A stretch of DNA of 38,425 bases. Source: Hydromicrobium sp964517765 (GTDB taxonomy: Bacteria; Actinomycetota; Humimicrobiia; Humimicrobiales; Humimicrobiaceae). The stretch covers positions 1-38,425 of the forward strand of contig CAZFEN010000011.1 in assembly GCA_964517765.1 (NCBI GenBank), read 5' to 3'. Position numbers and translations under genes: made by a program. The notes beneath the pieces are model-generated. The model was not told where the DNA came from and made no database searches. It worked only from the letters and a program-made list of their open reading frames with translations. Shown here piece after piece: positions 1 to 8,000 of this stretch; the stretch's first letter is position 1; each line of letters begins with the position of its first letter.

Positions 1-302
1 TATTTAATTAATACCGAACTTCTCTGCTGCATATTTTCTATATTCCTTAAGACTTCACTTATTAAAAAATGTTTCTATTTGCGTACGATTACTTTTTCAA
101 TTATATAAATTAAAATAGTAATTCTAACTACTCGACTTAAATTTATTTTATGAATTTGAGAAAATCCTCTTCGAATCTAGTTATGCCGGTAATTTTTAAA
201 TTAGCCTGCCCCCATTAAACATAACAGGTGTTTCTTCTATTACCCCTGGTAAACCATAGCTATTCAAGGATTTTTAATAATAAAATTTCCAATATCAAAA
301 AT
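1..302. other. AT-rich stretch without a recognisable gene
   Basis: I see no open reading frame of convincing length, no RNA gene and no clear terminator here. It lies downstream of otsB, so it would hold the 3' end of that transcript. Confidence 0.5.
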
Positions 303-1070
303 CTACTTTAGAACATTATAAAGCATACCCAGGAACTTATGGACTTCTTTTATATCTTTTAAATAATATTCTGCTTTTGAATCCAAATACTCACTCTCTC
401 CAACTTTTATATTGATACCAGAAGCATTAGATTTAAATAAATATTCATCAGTTGCATCATCCCCCAGACATATATTTAATGAGGAAATATTTTTTTTGTA
501 TTTTCTGTTTATAGTGCCCACAGCATCGCCTTTGTTAATTCCTTTTGGTTTAACCTCGACTACCTTCTTCATCTGCATTAACTCTACGGGCCTGCCTTTG
601 ACATAATCAAATAAAATTGAATTTATTTTTCTAAGATGGGCCAAATCTTTATCTCCACACCTTCTATAATGCAGGGCAAAAGATAGTCCTTTGTCCTCTA
701 TGGTATAGCAGGGAATATTATTGATAATTTTAGTTACTTTTTCTTTTAATGATGCAATCCCGGGCAGCGCATTTTTTATTTTAGCCGGCATTGAAATCTC
801 ACTTCCTGCATATTTAATCTGGCCTCCGTGCACACCTGACCAGTTTATCGTTTCTGTTTTAAGATCTTGAAAGAAGCCCAAAAGGCTATATATAGTCCTT
901 CCTGATACAATAGTCAATACAATTTTCGGAATATTAGCTAACCCGGATATTAATTTTTTTACTTTTATTGAAGGAACTGCGTCTTCTGGATTTTTTTTAA
1001 ATCCGACAAGGGTGCCGTCATAATCAAGGAATAAAAAAATATGATTAAATCTCTTTATTTTGCTGAACAA
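303..1070 (-). CDS. otsB: Trehalose-6-phosphate phosphatase OtsB
   Basis: Removes the phosphate from trehalose-6-phosphate to release trehalose, the second step of the OtsA-OtsB route, in the cytoplasm. The 255-residue protein is a HAD-superfamily phosphatase. Motif I is DYDGTL (residues 16-21; the first Asp is the nucleophile), motif II is SGR (56-58) and motif IV is GDDATDEY (203-210). The lysine-containing segment PKGINKG (about 175-181) precedes motif IV, as expected of the family. Length is normal. The start is a TTG at 1070; no in-frame ATG lies between it and motif I. It begins 40 bp after otsA and is probably co-transcribed with it. Confidence 0.95.
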   Translation of the reverse strand: MFSKIKRFNHIFLFLDYDGTLVGFKKNPEDAVPSIKVKKLISGLANIPKIVLTIVSGRTIYSLLGFFQDLKTETINWSGVHGGQIKYAGSEISMPAKIKNALPGIASLKEKVTKIINNIPCYTIEDKGLSFALHYRRCGDKDLAHLRKINSILFDYVKGRPVELMQMKKVVEVKPKGINKGDAVGTINRKYKKNISSLNICLGDDATDEYLFKSNASGINIKVGESEYLDSKAEYYLKDIKEVHKFLGMLYNVLK

Positions 1071-1110
1071 CTCTTCTGAATGTTCTTTAACATATTTAAT
1101 AATATAACAC

Positions 1111-2535
1111 CTAGTTCCCGGATATGCTTTTAGAATACTTTATAAAATTATTTACCCACGCATATATGTCATTTTTTTTAACAATTTTCCTTAACTTTGA
1201 TATTAGCATCTTTTTAGTATTGCTATGCATATTTAATGCTTCATTTATGCTGTCTGCTACTTCTTCAATATCATAAGGGTTTACTAAGATAGAATATTTT
1301 CCCATTTCTTCTGCAGCTCCGGCAAATTCACTTAAGATTAAAACTCCGCTTTCTTCAGCCTTGCAGCTAACATATTCTTTTGCTATCAAGTTCATCCCGT
1401 CCCTCAAAGGAGTTACCAGGCATATATCTGAAATCTTATACAGAGCCGCTAATTTTAATTGAGGCAGAGCTTTATATAAATAATTGATGGGAGACCACAA
1501 TTCATCCCCAAACCTCCCGTTTATTTGTCCTATCAGTTCATCAATTTCTCTTTTTAATGTTATGTATTCCTTTATTTTGGTTCTGCTGGGGACAGAAATC
1601 TGGAGGAAGACAACTTTTTTCTTGTATTTAGGATACTTCTCAAAAAATCTATTTATTGCCAGGAGCCTCTCCTTTATTCCCTTAGTATAATCCAGTCTTT
1701 CAACACTTATTATTATCTTAACACCGGCACCAAGTTCCTTTATGCTTTTTAGATATCTTTCAGTTCCCTTACTGCCTGCCATGTCATTAAATCTTTTAAA
1801 ATCTATGCTTATGGGCTGGTTTTTAACATCTATAATCCTGTTCTCCAGGTACACTTTTTTATCTTTAAAACTAACTTTTATATTTAATATATTTTTACAG
1901 CACTCTAAAAAATTTGTAGCATCTCTCAGAGTCTGAAAACCGATGAGATCACAACCTAAAAGTCCTTTTAGTATTTCTTTATCCCAGGGTAGCACTCTGA
2001 AGATCTCATAATTAGGAAAAGGGATATGGAAGAAAAATAGTAACTTTAAATCTGGATTAATCTTTCTGAGCCTTCCCGGTACTAAAGTAAGGTGATAATC
2101 CTGGATCCATACCAATTCCTTTCCCGAGATTTCTTCTATTATACTATCGGCAAATTTATTATTTACTGATTGATAAGATTTCCAGTATTTTAAATCAAAG
2201 TAGCTTTGGAATATGAAACCATGGAATAGAGGCCAAAGAGATCTATTTGAAAAACCATGATAATAACATTTTAACTCGTTAGCTGATAAGCTTACAAATT
2301 TTAAACTGTAACCATGATCTTTGTTTCCTACCCTGATTTTTTTCTTAAAATCCTTATCATAACCAATATTACCATCCCATCCAATCCACAGACCACCATT
2401 TTTTACAAGTATAGGATCTAGTGCGGTAACCAGTCCCCCCACACTTCTTTTATATTTTATTTCACCATCACTTTTGGTTATGTTATAGGGGACTCTGTTT
2501 GATACAATTACTATTTTTTCTTCTTTTAATGGCAT
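1111..2535 (-). CDS. otsA: Trehalose-6-phosphate synthase OtsA (GT20)
   Basis: Transfers glucose from a nucleotide-glucose (usually UDP-glucose) to glucose-6-phosphate, giving trehalose-6-phosphate. At 474 residues it matches the usual OtsA length. Visible family landmarks are VSNRVPYN (11-18), WIGWDG (50-55), WIQDYHL (143-149), FFHIPFP (168-174), ISVERLDYTKG (276-286, with the phosphate-binding Arg and Lys) and TPLRDGMNLIAKEYV, the nucleotide-sugar loop near the C-terminus. It starts with ATG 170 bp from a divergent DUF5752-treT pair, and otsB follows. The ribosome-binding site is weak. The sequence does not show which nucleotide sugar is preferred. Confidence 0.97.
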   Translation of the reverse strand: MPLKEEKIVIVSNRVPYNITKSDGEIKYKRSVGGLVTALDPILVKNGGLWIGWDGNIGYDKDFKKKIRVGNKDHGYSLKFVSLSANELKCYYHGFSNRSLWPLFHGFIFQSYFDLKYWKSYQSVNNKFADSIIEEISGKELVWIQDYHLTLVPGRLRKINPDLKLLFFFHIPFPNYEIFRVLPWDKEILKGLLGCDLIGFQTLRDATNFLECCKNILNIKVSFKDKKVYLENRIIDVKNQPISIDFKRFNDMAGSKGTERYLKSIKELGAGVKIIISVERLDYTKGIKERLLAINRFFEKYPKYKKKVVFLQISVPSRTKIKEYITLKREIDELIGQINGRFGDELWSPINYLYKALPQLKLAALYKISDICLVTPLRDGMNLIAKEYVSCKAEESGVLILSEFAGAAEEMGKYSILVNPYDIEEVADSINEALNMHSNTKKMLISKLRKIVKKNDIYAWVNNFIKYSKSISGN

Positions 2536-2566
2536 TTCTAAATTTATAATCAGCTAATTATATACA

Positions 2567-2594
2567 ATTATAGATAATATTATTTATATTACAA
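2567..2594 (-). promoter_or_regulatory. Candidate promoter of otsAB
   Basis: On the minus strand a TTGTAA -35 (2589-2594) and a perfect TATAAT -10 (2567-2572) are separated by 16 bp, about 30 bp before the otsA start. The stretch is very AT-rich, so chance matches are likely and this remains a candidate. Confidence 0.45.
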
Positions 2595-2705
2595 ACCAGC
2601 TTTAGCATTAAAATCGACTCGTTTTTAAGCTTTACTTTCATATATAGTCCTGTTAAGGTATCTTATTACTTAGAATATAAAATACATAGTGATCTAAATA
2701 TACCT

Positions 2706-3365
2706 GTGCCCAAAAAAATAAAAAGTTTCAAATTTTATGATTGTATTGCACTTCTCAGCCCTACCGGGCAGAAAGCCAGTAATCTAAAAGAATTTCTGGA
2801 TATTATAGAAAGATCAGAAGATAAGGTAATATTTCACCATCTCTATCAATCACACCTGGAGTTTAGCTTAAAAATAGGTGAATTCCCCAATGATTTTTCT
2901 AACTGGGCTGCTTATGAGCTGGAGGACCTTGCCCTTGCTGAGAAGCTTGCAAATTTTGATCCTTATGACTATAAGACTGTTTTAGAAGCAAAAGATTATC
3001 TTATAGAGATAATAGAGGAACATATGTGGGACCTTCCTGCCATACCCTGGGTAAGGCCGGGTTCGGAATTTTATTTTGCCAGTGCTACGACCATAGTACT
3101 CCCTCTGGGATTAGAAACTGCTTCTCTTAAAGGATTCAGAAAGGCTCTGGATATTATTCCGGACAGTTCTTTGTATTTTCATTTTTATGAAGCCAGAAAA
3201 AGGATGAAAGAGAAAGAACACGATGATTTTTCAATATGGATAGATGAAAATTTTAATAATCAGATTTTAGTAAAAAAAATAAGAGATATCGACTTTTATT
3301 TTTTCAGTCTGGAAGAAATCAGAAAAAAGCTTATAAATATTTTTGAAGAGGAATTTAACAGGTAG
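2706..3365 (+). CDS. DUF5752-type protein paired with TreT; internal duplication
   Basis: A 219-residue soluble protein of unknown biochemical function. Proteins of this kind (I believe DUF5752) are known beside TreT-type trehalose synthase genes. It has no signal peptide or membrane helix. Seen directly is an internal duplication: residues about 26-106 and 139-216 align, both starting with a leucine-rich helix, then FHHLYQ versus FHFYEA, then DFSNW versus DFSIW, and ending in a helix running into IIEE versus IFEE. The start is GTG at 2706. treT begins 5 bp after its stop, so the two are very probably translated together. A regulatory or scaffolding role for TreT is inference. Confidence 0.7.
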   Translation: MPKKIKSFKFYDCIALLSPTGQKASNLKEFLDIIERSEDKVIFHHLYQSHLEFSLKIGEFPNDFSNWAAYELEDLALAEKLANFDPYDYKTVLEAKDYLIEIIEEHMWDLPAIPWVRPGSEFYFASATTIVLPLGLETASLKGFRKALDIIPDSSLYFHFYEARKRMKEKEHDDFSIWIDENFNNQILVKKIRDIDFYFFSLEEIRKKLINIFEEEFNR

Positions 3366-3370
3366 AAATT

Positions 3371-4597
3371 ATGGTCACTTTAAAAGATTACCAGGATATA
3401 ATCGGAAAAAAGAATATCAACCAGATAAAATCATTGGCTCTCCTATCAAAAGGTAAAAAAGTGGTAATGGTAAACTCTACTAAAGACGGCGGAGGCGTTT
3501 CTGAAATACTTCACAGGCTCGTACCTCTTTTAAATGAACTTGGTATTGACTGTAGCTGGAAAGTTATAGAAGGCGATGAAGATTTTTTTAATATTACCAA
3601 GAATATCCATAATGCCCTCCAGGGTGATAAGATCTCATTCAGCAATGAGGGCTTTTCACAATATTTAAAGATCAACAAAAGAAATGCCAAAAATCTAGAT
3701 CTTGACAACGCCGATATAGTGATCATCCATGATCCTCAGCCTCTTCCTCTAAGGAATTATCATTCTGGAAATAAGACCAAATGGGTCTGGAGATGCCATA
3801 TAGATATGTCGAAACCGGATCTGACCCTCTGGAAGTTCTTACAAAAATATGTAATGAAATACGACTGCAGTATTTTTTCAATTTCAAAATTTTCAAAAAG
3901 CCTCCCCCATCCACAGTATCTTATTGCTCCTTCCATTGATCCCCTGAGCGATAAAAATCGTGAACTTGATGAAAATGAAATAAAAGAGGTCCTAAAACCT
4001 TTTAACATTAATAAGGATAAACCAGTAATCCTCCAGGTCTCAAGGTTTGACCGGTTTAAGGATCCTATAGGAGTAATAGATGCATTTAGACTCGTGAAAA
4101 AGGAAGTAGACTGCAGACTTATCTTGGCTGGCGGGCTTGCCAGTGACGATCCTGAGGGTAAAATTGTTTTTAAGGAAGTCAAAAAAGAAGCGGCTGGAGA
4201 TCCGGATATAGATATTCTGCTTTTAAAACCTAAAAGTGATATTGTGATCAATGCCCTGCAGAGAATTGCTGATGTGGTAATCCAAAAATCGATAAAAGAA
4301 GGATTCGGACTTGTGGTAACCGAGGCCATGTGGAAGGAAAAGGCTGTAATAGGTGGAGATGTGGGAGGAATTACCATCCAGCTTTACAATCACCGGACTG
4401 GATTCCTGGTAAACTCTATAGAAGGTGCTGCCTATAGGATAAGATACTTGCTTAACCGGCCGGAAATAGCCCATAAAATAGGACAACAGGCTAGAAATTT
4501 TGTAACTCAAAACTTCCTGATAACCAGACACCTAAGGGATTACCTGACCCTATTCTATATATTGGATAACCCCGGCCAAAATATAATATATATTTAA
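3371..4597 (+). CDS. treT: TreT-like trehalose synthase (GT4 glycosyltransferase)
   Basis: TreT enzymes join a nucleotide-glucose and free glucose directly into trehalose, reversibly, without a phosphate intermediate. The 408-residue protein has a GT-B fold. Visible are a glycine-rich loop KDGGGVSEI (38-46), HDPQPL (120-125), WRCHID (140-145), SRFDRFKDP (224-232) at the start of the C-terminal domain, and the retaining-GT4 acidic motif EGFGLVVTE (310-318, E-x7-E). The HDPQPL and WRCHID segments are characteristic of the TreT/trehalose phosphorylase branch. A related trehalose phosphorylase is the main alternative, since sequence alone separates these poorly. It forms a two-gene operon with the DUF5752-type gene and is divergent from otsAB. 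Confidence 0.85.
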   Translation: MVTLKDYQDIIGKKNINQIKSLALLSKGKKVVMVNSTKDGGGVSEILHRLVPLLNELGIDCSWKVIEGDEDFFNITKNIHNALQGDKISFSNEGFSQYLKINKRNAKNLDLDNADIVIIHDPQPLPLRNYHSGNKTKWVWRCHIDMSKPDLTLWKFLQKYVMKYDCSIFSISKFSKSLPHPQYLIAPSIDPLSDKNRELDENEIKEVLKPFNINKDKPVILQVSRFDRFKDPIGVIDAFRLVKKEVDCRLILAGGLASDDPEGKIVFKEVKKEAAGDPDIDILLLKPKSDIVINALQRIADVVIQKSIKEGFGLVVTEAMWKEKAVIGGDVGGITIQLYNHRTGFLVNSIEGAAYRIRYLLNRPEIAHKIGQQARNFVTQNFLITRHLRDYLTLFYILDNPGQNIIYI

Positions 4598-4654
4598 AAA
4601 CCCTATAATTTCACTGGCGATAATCCAGTTTTAATTTCTGCATTAAACCCACAC

Positions 4655-4722
4655 TTTGAGCCCGCACTAATTTTGAACATTCAGGACATATTTGCCTTAA
4701 TTAAGCAAATATAAGGCTCAAA
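4655..4722. repeat. Nested inverted repeats between convergent genes
   Basis: Outer arms TTTGAGCC (4655-4662) and GGCTCAAA (4715-4722) are perfect complements. Inside them, ATATTTGC (4688-4695) and GCAAATAT (4705-4712) form a second perfect pair around a 9-base AT centre. They sit between the converging ends of treT and the HIT-family gene. A bidirectional terminator or protein-binding palindrome is possible; no strong U-tract follows the stem on either strand. Confidence 0.6.
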
Positions 4723-4745
4723 ATATTATCTTTAGGATTTGGTGG

Positions 4746-5903
4746 TTACAATGACAAAGCGTCGTACAGATCTCTAATCTGTCTTTCAGTTCTATTTTTA
4801 TCAAAAATGAAAATATCAGCAGTAGGAGATATAATCTCACCTAACATTTCAAAAAAAGCATAACCAGTTGTAAATGGCGATCTTTGTAGAAGTTCAAAAT
4901 ATTTTTCGTCTCCTTGATGCTTTCTAGGAAAACACGCAATTCCTTCTGGTGCCAGGCATAAATTAAAAGCAACTTTCTCTCCGCTTGCATATCTTTGATT
5001 CATTTCATCTATAAACTCTTTTAGACCATCAACACCATCAGAGCCTGAAATCCACCTGGTACCTTTAAAATAATAATCGATAGTTCCACTGAGATTATCA
5101 GTCTTTGCTTTATTAGCCCTATATTCTCTAATTATTGTTTCAAAAGGAGGTTCCCAATCTTGTGTTAAAAAAAATCCTTGAAAATGAAGATGGTTTACTG
5201 AAGCATGTGCACCATTTGAATTGTAACATAACCTGATACCTTTACCCAATCCTTGTTCTCTGACGAAATCCCATGCAGCTTCTATCAAATATTCATCTTT
5301 GTCAGTGTCAAGATACTGGTTATGTCCTCCTTTCTTTCTATTCGGAACCCACAAGAAATGGTAAGGTGCAAATGGATATCGATTAAATACAAAATCAACC
5401 GTGAGACTATTATCATATTTAACTGAATGAAAAAGTTCCGGGTCGACTGCTTTAAATTCATAATTAAATTTATTTGGGTCAAATGGCAAATCTAAAGGGA
5501 TGTCAAATCTTTTTGCTCCTCTTTTTGGTCTAAAACCCCTGACAAAGTTATATTGCAGTTGAAATTCACCTATTGGTATTCTTTTGGTCCTATCTATGAC
5601 TACTTCTCTATCCTTTATTCTCTTTAAAGCTTCTGCTAATATGATCGGATCTTCTGATGTCTCCCAACCTTGATCATAGTCTAATCTTCTAAAAACAGAA
5701 GCAGGCATATTTTGTCCATGAAAATTTAGATTCGCCAATATTGTTATAGCCATTCCGGGAAGAAGATTATTTGTACCGACTAACTTTTTAAGTCTACCTT
5801 GAAATAATTCAACAAATTTTTTCGCTCCTTTAGTATTATCTTTTAAGTTCATAAGTGAAACTTGCCTTAACTTTCCCTGATTTAATAAATCCTTTATGCT
5901 CAT
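4746..5903 (-). CDS. HIT-superfamily GDP-sugar phosphorylase-like protein
   Basis: A 385-residue protein of the HIT superfamily, on the branch that holds GDP-L-galactose phosphorylase (VTC2), GDP-D-glucose phosphorylase and related nucleotidylyl transferases. The evidence is the histidine motif VNHLHFQ (236-242; H238 and H240, with H240 the probable nucleophile) preceded by YNSNGAHAS, plus PYHFLWVP (180-187) and an upstream QLQYNFVRGFRPKR segment (115-128) resembling the substrate-binding region of VTC2-like enzymes. Such enzymes split a nucleotide sugar with phosphate into sugar-1-phosphate and NDP. The exact substrate cannot be read from the sequence. It converges on treT, so a link with nucleotide-glucose or trehalose metabolism is plausible but unproven. 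ATG start. Confidence 0.75.
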   Translation of the reverse strand: MSIKDLLNQGKLRQVSLMNLKDNTKGAKKFVELFQGRLKKLVGTNNLLPGMAITILANLNFHGQNMPASVFRRLDYDQGWETSEDPIILAEALKRIKDREVVIDRTKRIPIGEFQLQYNFVRGFRPKRGAKRFDIPLDLPFDPNKFNYEFKAVDPELFHSVKYDNSLTVDFVFNRYPFAPYHFLWVPNRKKGGHNQYLDTDKDEYLIEAAWDFVREQGLGKGIRLCYNSNGAHASVNHLHFQGFFLTQDWEPPFETIIREYRANKAKTDNLSGTIDYYFKGTRWISGSDGVDGLKEFIDEMNQRYASGEKVAFNLCLAPEGIACFPRKHQGDEKYFELLQRSPFTTGYAFFEMLGEIISPTADIFIFDKNRTERQIRDLYDALSL

Positions 5904-6272
5904 CTTTACTTCTCAAATTGAAGCTGTATTATTCCCCGCCCCTAATTAATTTCTTTGATAAATTCATTATTAAATTTATGTATCTTACTCAAACTATCTT
6001 CTGATATTATCTTATCATTAAACAGTACCTTAATAAATATCTTCAGATCAGATAAGTGGTTACAATTTCCCCATCTGCCGGACCCGTAGGCAGGCTATTG
6101 CAATCGGTAACATTGATACCTTCAAACCATATTGTGGTTATACTTTTTTGGGGCTGGCTCTTAGCCTTTGGATAGAACGCGGAATAGCTATCGTTCATCT
6201 CCAGTGATTCGAATACTTCTTCGTACAAGAGTGCCAATATCACTGAACAACAGCATTACTTTCCAATTTACC
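5904..6272. other. Gene-poor stretch with one doubtful small ORF
   Basis: The only open frame is a minus-strand one of 66 codons (6043-6243) with no recognisable domain and no convincing ribosome-binding site. Its C-terminal half has an ordinary residue mix, so it could be the remnant of a gene, but I would not annotate it as a gene. No tRNA or CRISPR is visible. Confidence 0.4.
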
Positions 6273-6301
6273 TTGAAAAGTAAGCAATAAAATGCTAATA
6301 T
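6273..6301 (+). promoter_or_regulatory. Promoter of rpmB
   Basis: TTGAAA (6273-6278) and TAATAT (6296-6301) are separated by exactly 17 bp, close to the housekeeping consensus, about 85 bp before the rpmB start. This is one of the best promoter matches in the window. Confidence 0.65.
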
Positions 6302-6387
6302 TCCTTCCTGGTTCATATATTAATTAAAATAAATATTCTCCGGGATTTAGTATTTTTTAAACATAAAGGAGAATGCAGGAGAAAAAA

Positions 6388-6579
6388 ATGTCCAGATTAT
6401 GCGAAATTTGTGGGAAGAAAACATCTTTTGGAAATAATGTCAGTCATTCACATAAAAAAACCAGAAGAATCTTTAAACCTAATGTACATAAGACCAGGGT
6501 CGAATATGAGGGCCGGGTAAAGACTATGAATATCTGCACCAGTTGTCTGTCTTCAGGTAACGTTAAAAAAATAGTTTAA
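6388..6579 (+). CDS. rpmB: Ribosomal protein bL28
   Basis: Structural protein of the large ribosomal subunit. From the chosen start it has 63 residues, normal for L28. It begins MSRLCEICGKK and contains the conserved SHSHKKTRR stretch. Two CxxC pairs (CEIC near the start, CTSC near the end) make it the zinc-binding type. The ATG at 6388 was preferred over the in-frame ATG at 6373 because AGGAG lies about 7 bp ahead of it, whereas the upstream ATG has its purine-rich stretch too close, and L28 proteins begin just before the first CxxC. It is monocistronic and its stop overlaps the stop of the convergent acetyltransferase gene. Confidence 0.95.
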   Translation: MSRLCEICGKKTSFGNNVSHSHKKTRRIFKPNVHKTRVEYEGRVKTMNICTSCLSSGNVKKIV

Positions 6580-7046
6580 AGTTCCATCTCAAGATAGAAC
6601 TCGTTTATTTTATATCCCATCTTTTTATACAATTCATGGCCGAACCGCGAAGCATGAAGACCTATCCTTCTTACATCTTTACTTCTCGCATATTCATGCA
6701 AGTGTTCCATGATCTTCTTCGCAATACCCTTACCGCGATACCCGGCATCTACATAGATATTTAAAATATAAGCCGATCTGTTTGTCTTATGTCTTGAACT
6801 TGGTGGTCTCTCTTCCAGTATTATGGATCCGCATCCAACAGCTGTCTTATCAATAAATGCAATAATGCTGTAATGATTCTTGTTGTCTATGTCGTTAAGG
6901 TAATAGCGGGTGCACTTCTCAACAATCTCTGCTTTTCTTTCATCAAGCTTGTCTTCCGGAAATATATCATTGAACATTTTGAAACGATACTCAGCTAAAA
7001 TAGCAGCATCTTTCTTTTCTGCTTTTTTAAAATATAGTTTATCCAT
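6576..7046 (-). CDS. GNAT-family N-acetyltransferase
   Basis: Predicted to move an acetyl group from acetyl-CoA to an unknown amine. The 156-residue protein is a single GNAT domain. The beta4 strand ILNIYVDAGY is followed by the pyrophosphate-binding loop RGKGIAKK (about 99-106), and the C-terminal segment HELYKKMGYK is typical of the family. Substrate is not predictable. It converges on rpmB: its TAA occupies 6576-6578 and the rpmB TAA 6577-6579, so the two genes overlap through their stop codons. ATG start. Confidence 0.88.
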   Translation of the reverse strand: MDKLYFKKAEKKDAAILAEYRFKMFNDIFPEDKLDERKAEIVEKCTRYYLNDIDNKNHYSIIAFIDKTAVGCGSIILEERPPSSRHKTNRSAYILNIYVDAGYRGKGIAKKIMEHLHEYARSKDVRRIGLHASRFGHELYKKMGYKINEFYLEMEL

Positions 7047-7111
7047 GTCTATAGAACCGCATTTATTCAGTTATATTCATTCTTATTTATCCCGGATCAG
7101 GATATAATTTA

Positions 7112-7849
7112 TTACTTACCCAGGTAATATCCCCATGAAGAAAAAATTGCAAAATAATTTATAAATGCATGGAAAATTATCGGGGGGTAGATGCTATCCG
7201 ATTTAACAAGTAAAAATATTGCTATTATATTCCAGATAAGATTAAAATAAAAAGCACTGAAAGAAAAGTCAAAAGGTAAATGATATCCAATATAAAAAGC
7301 AGTGGATATTAAAAATGCAAATAAGAACCAATGTCTGCCCAGTCTGTTTATACTCTGAAATACTGCCCCCCTCCAGGCAACATTATGAGGAATAACAGAA
7401 ACCAGAGGATATTTGACACTTTCTACCAGTAATACGATATACAGAGGATATCCCAGCATTGGAGGCATCGAAGCCATACCTCCCCCTTTTAACACAGGAA
7501 AAAGATTGGTTAATAAAAGATAAGTTGGAATTCCAAAACCAAAACCTATTACCATGCCCAGAGGAGCAACAAAATACCAGAATCTTTTTTTGGCTTTTTT
7601 AAAACCAAGATAATCAAAAGAATATTTTCTGATAACAATATACCATAATAAAACCAGGCCGATCGCTATTAAAGGAAAGGTTAAATGTCCCCAGGTCAAC
7701 CTGACATATGGTTCTGTTTTTGTGCCCCATAACTTATTCGAAAAGAATGCTTCACCGATTATGATGGCACCGATAATAATAGATGCTACCGCATCTATCC
7801 ATTTTTTTTCTTTAGCTTCTTTCGTAGATAACCATTTTACAGTCGTCAA
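7112..7849 (-). CDS. CPBP-family membrane protein with degenerate active site
   Basis: A 245-residue polytopic membrane protein with about six to eight hydrophobic segments. It resembles the CPBP (Abi, CAAX protease and bacteriocin-processing) glutamic-type intramembrane protease family. Motif 1 is normally EExxxR; here the matching segment reads HNVAWRG, keeping the arginine and the following glycine but neither glutamate. The later histidine motifs look intact: FYIGYH (about 189-194) and HAFIN (about 228-232). It may therefore be an inactive relative or use different chemistry. Start is TTG with AGGGG upstream. It lies 65 bp after the GNAT gene on the same strand. No partner suggests a substrate. 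Confidence 0.7.
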   Translation of the reverse strand: MTTVKWLSTKEAKEKKWIDAVASIIIGAIIIGEAFFSNKLWGTKTEPYVRLTWGHLTFPLIAIGLVLLWYIVIRKYSFDYLGFKKAKKRFWYFVAPLGMVIGFGFGIPTYLLLTNLFPVLKGGGMASMPPMLGYPLYIVLLVESVKYPLVSVIPHNVAWRGAVFQSINRLGRHWFLFAFLISTAFYIGYHLPFDFSFSAFYFNLIWNIIAIFLLVKSDSIYPPIIFHAFINYFAIFSSWGYYLGK

Positions 7850-8000
7850 ATAAATACCCCTATTTTGAAAATTAAAAAAATGTATATTTCTGTTATTTTA
7901 AAAGATAAATCATTTTATTTTAAAAAATATATAATTAAATTTCTTTAATTTCCATCTCATATCACTTTATTCCCTAATTTATAATCATCTCACCATCTCA

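Noticed and set aside
3760..4377. 205-codon ORF antisense to treT
   Set aside because: Shadow of a well-conserved GT4 gene; low-complexity Ser/Ile-rich translation.
6043..6243. 66-codon minus-strand ORF in the gene-poor stretch before rpmB
   Set aside because: No recognisable domain, no ribosome-binding site and no linked gene; kept only as a doubtful ORF in the spacer entry.
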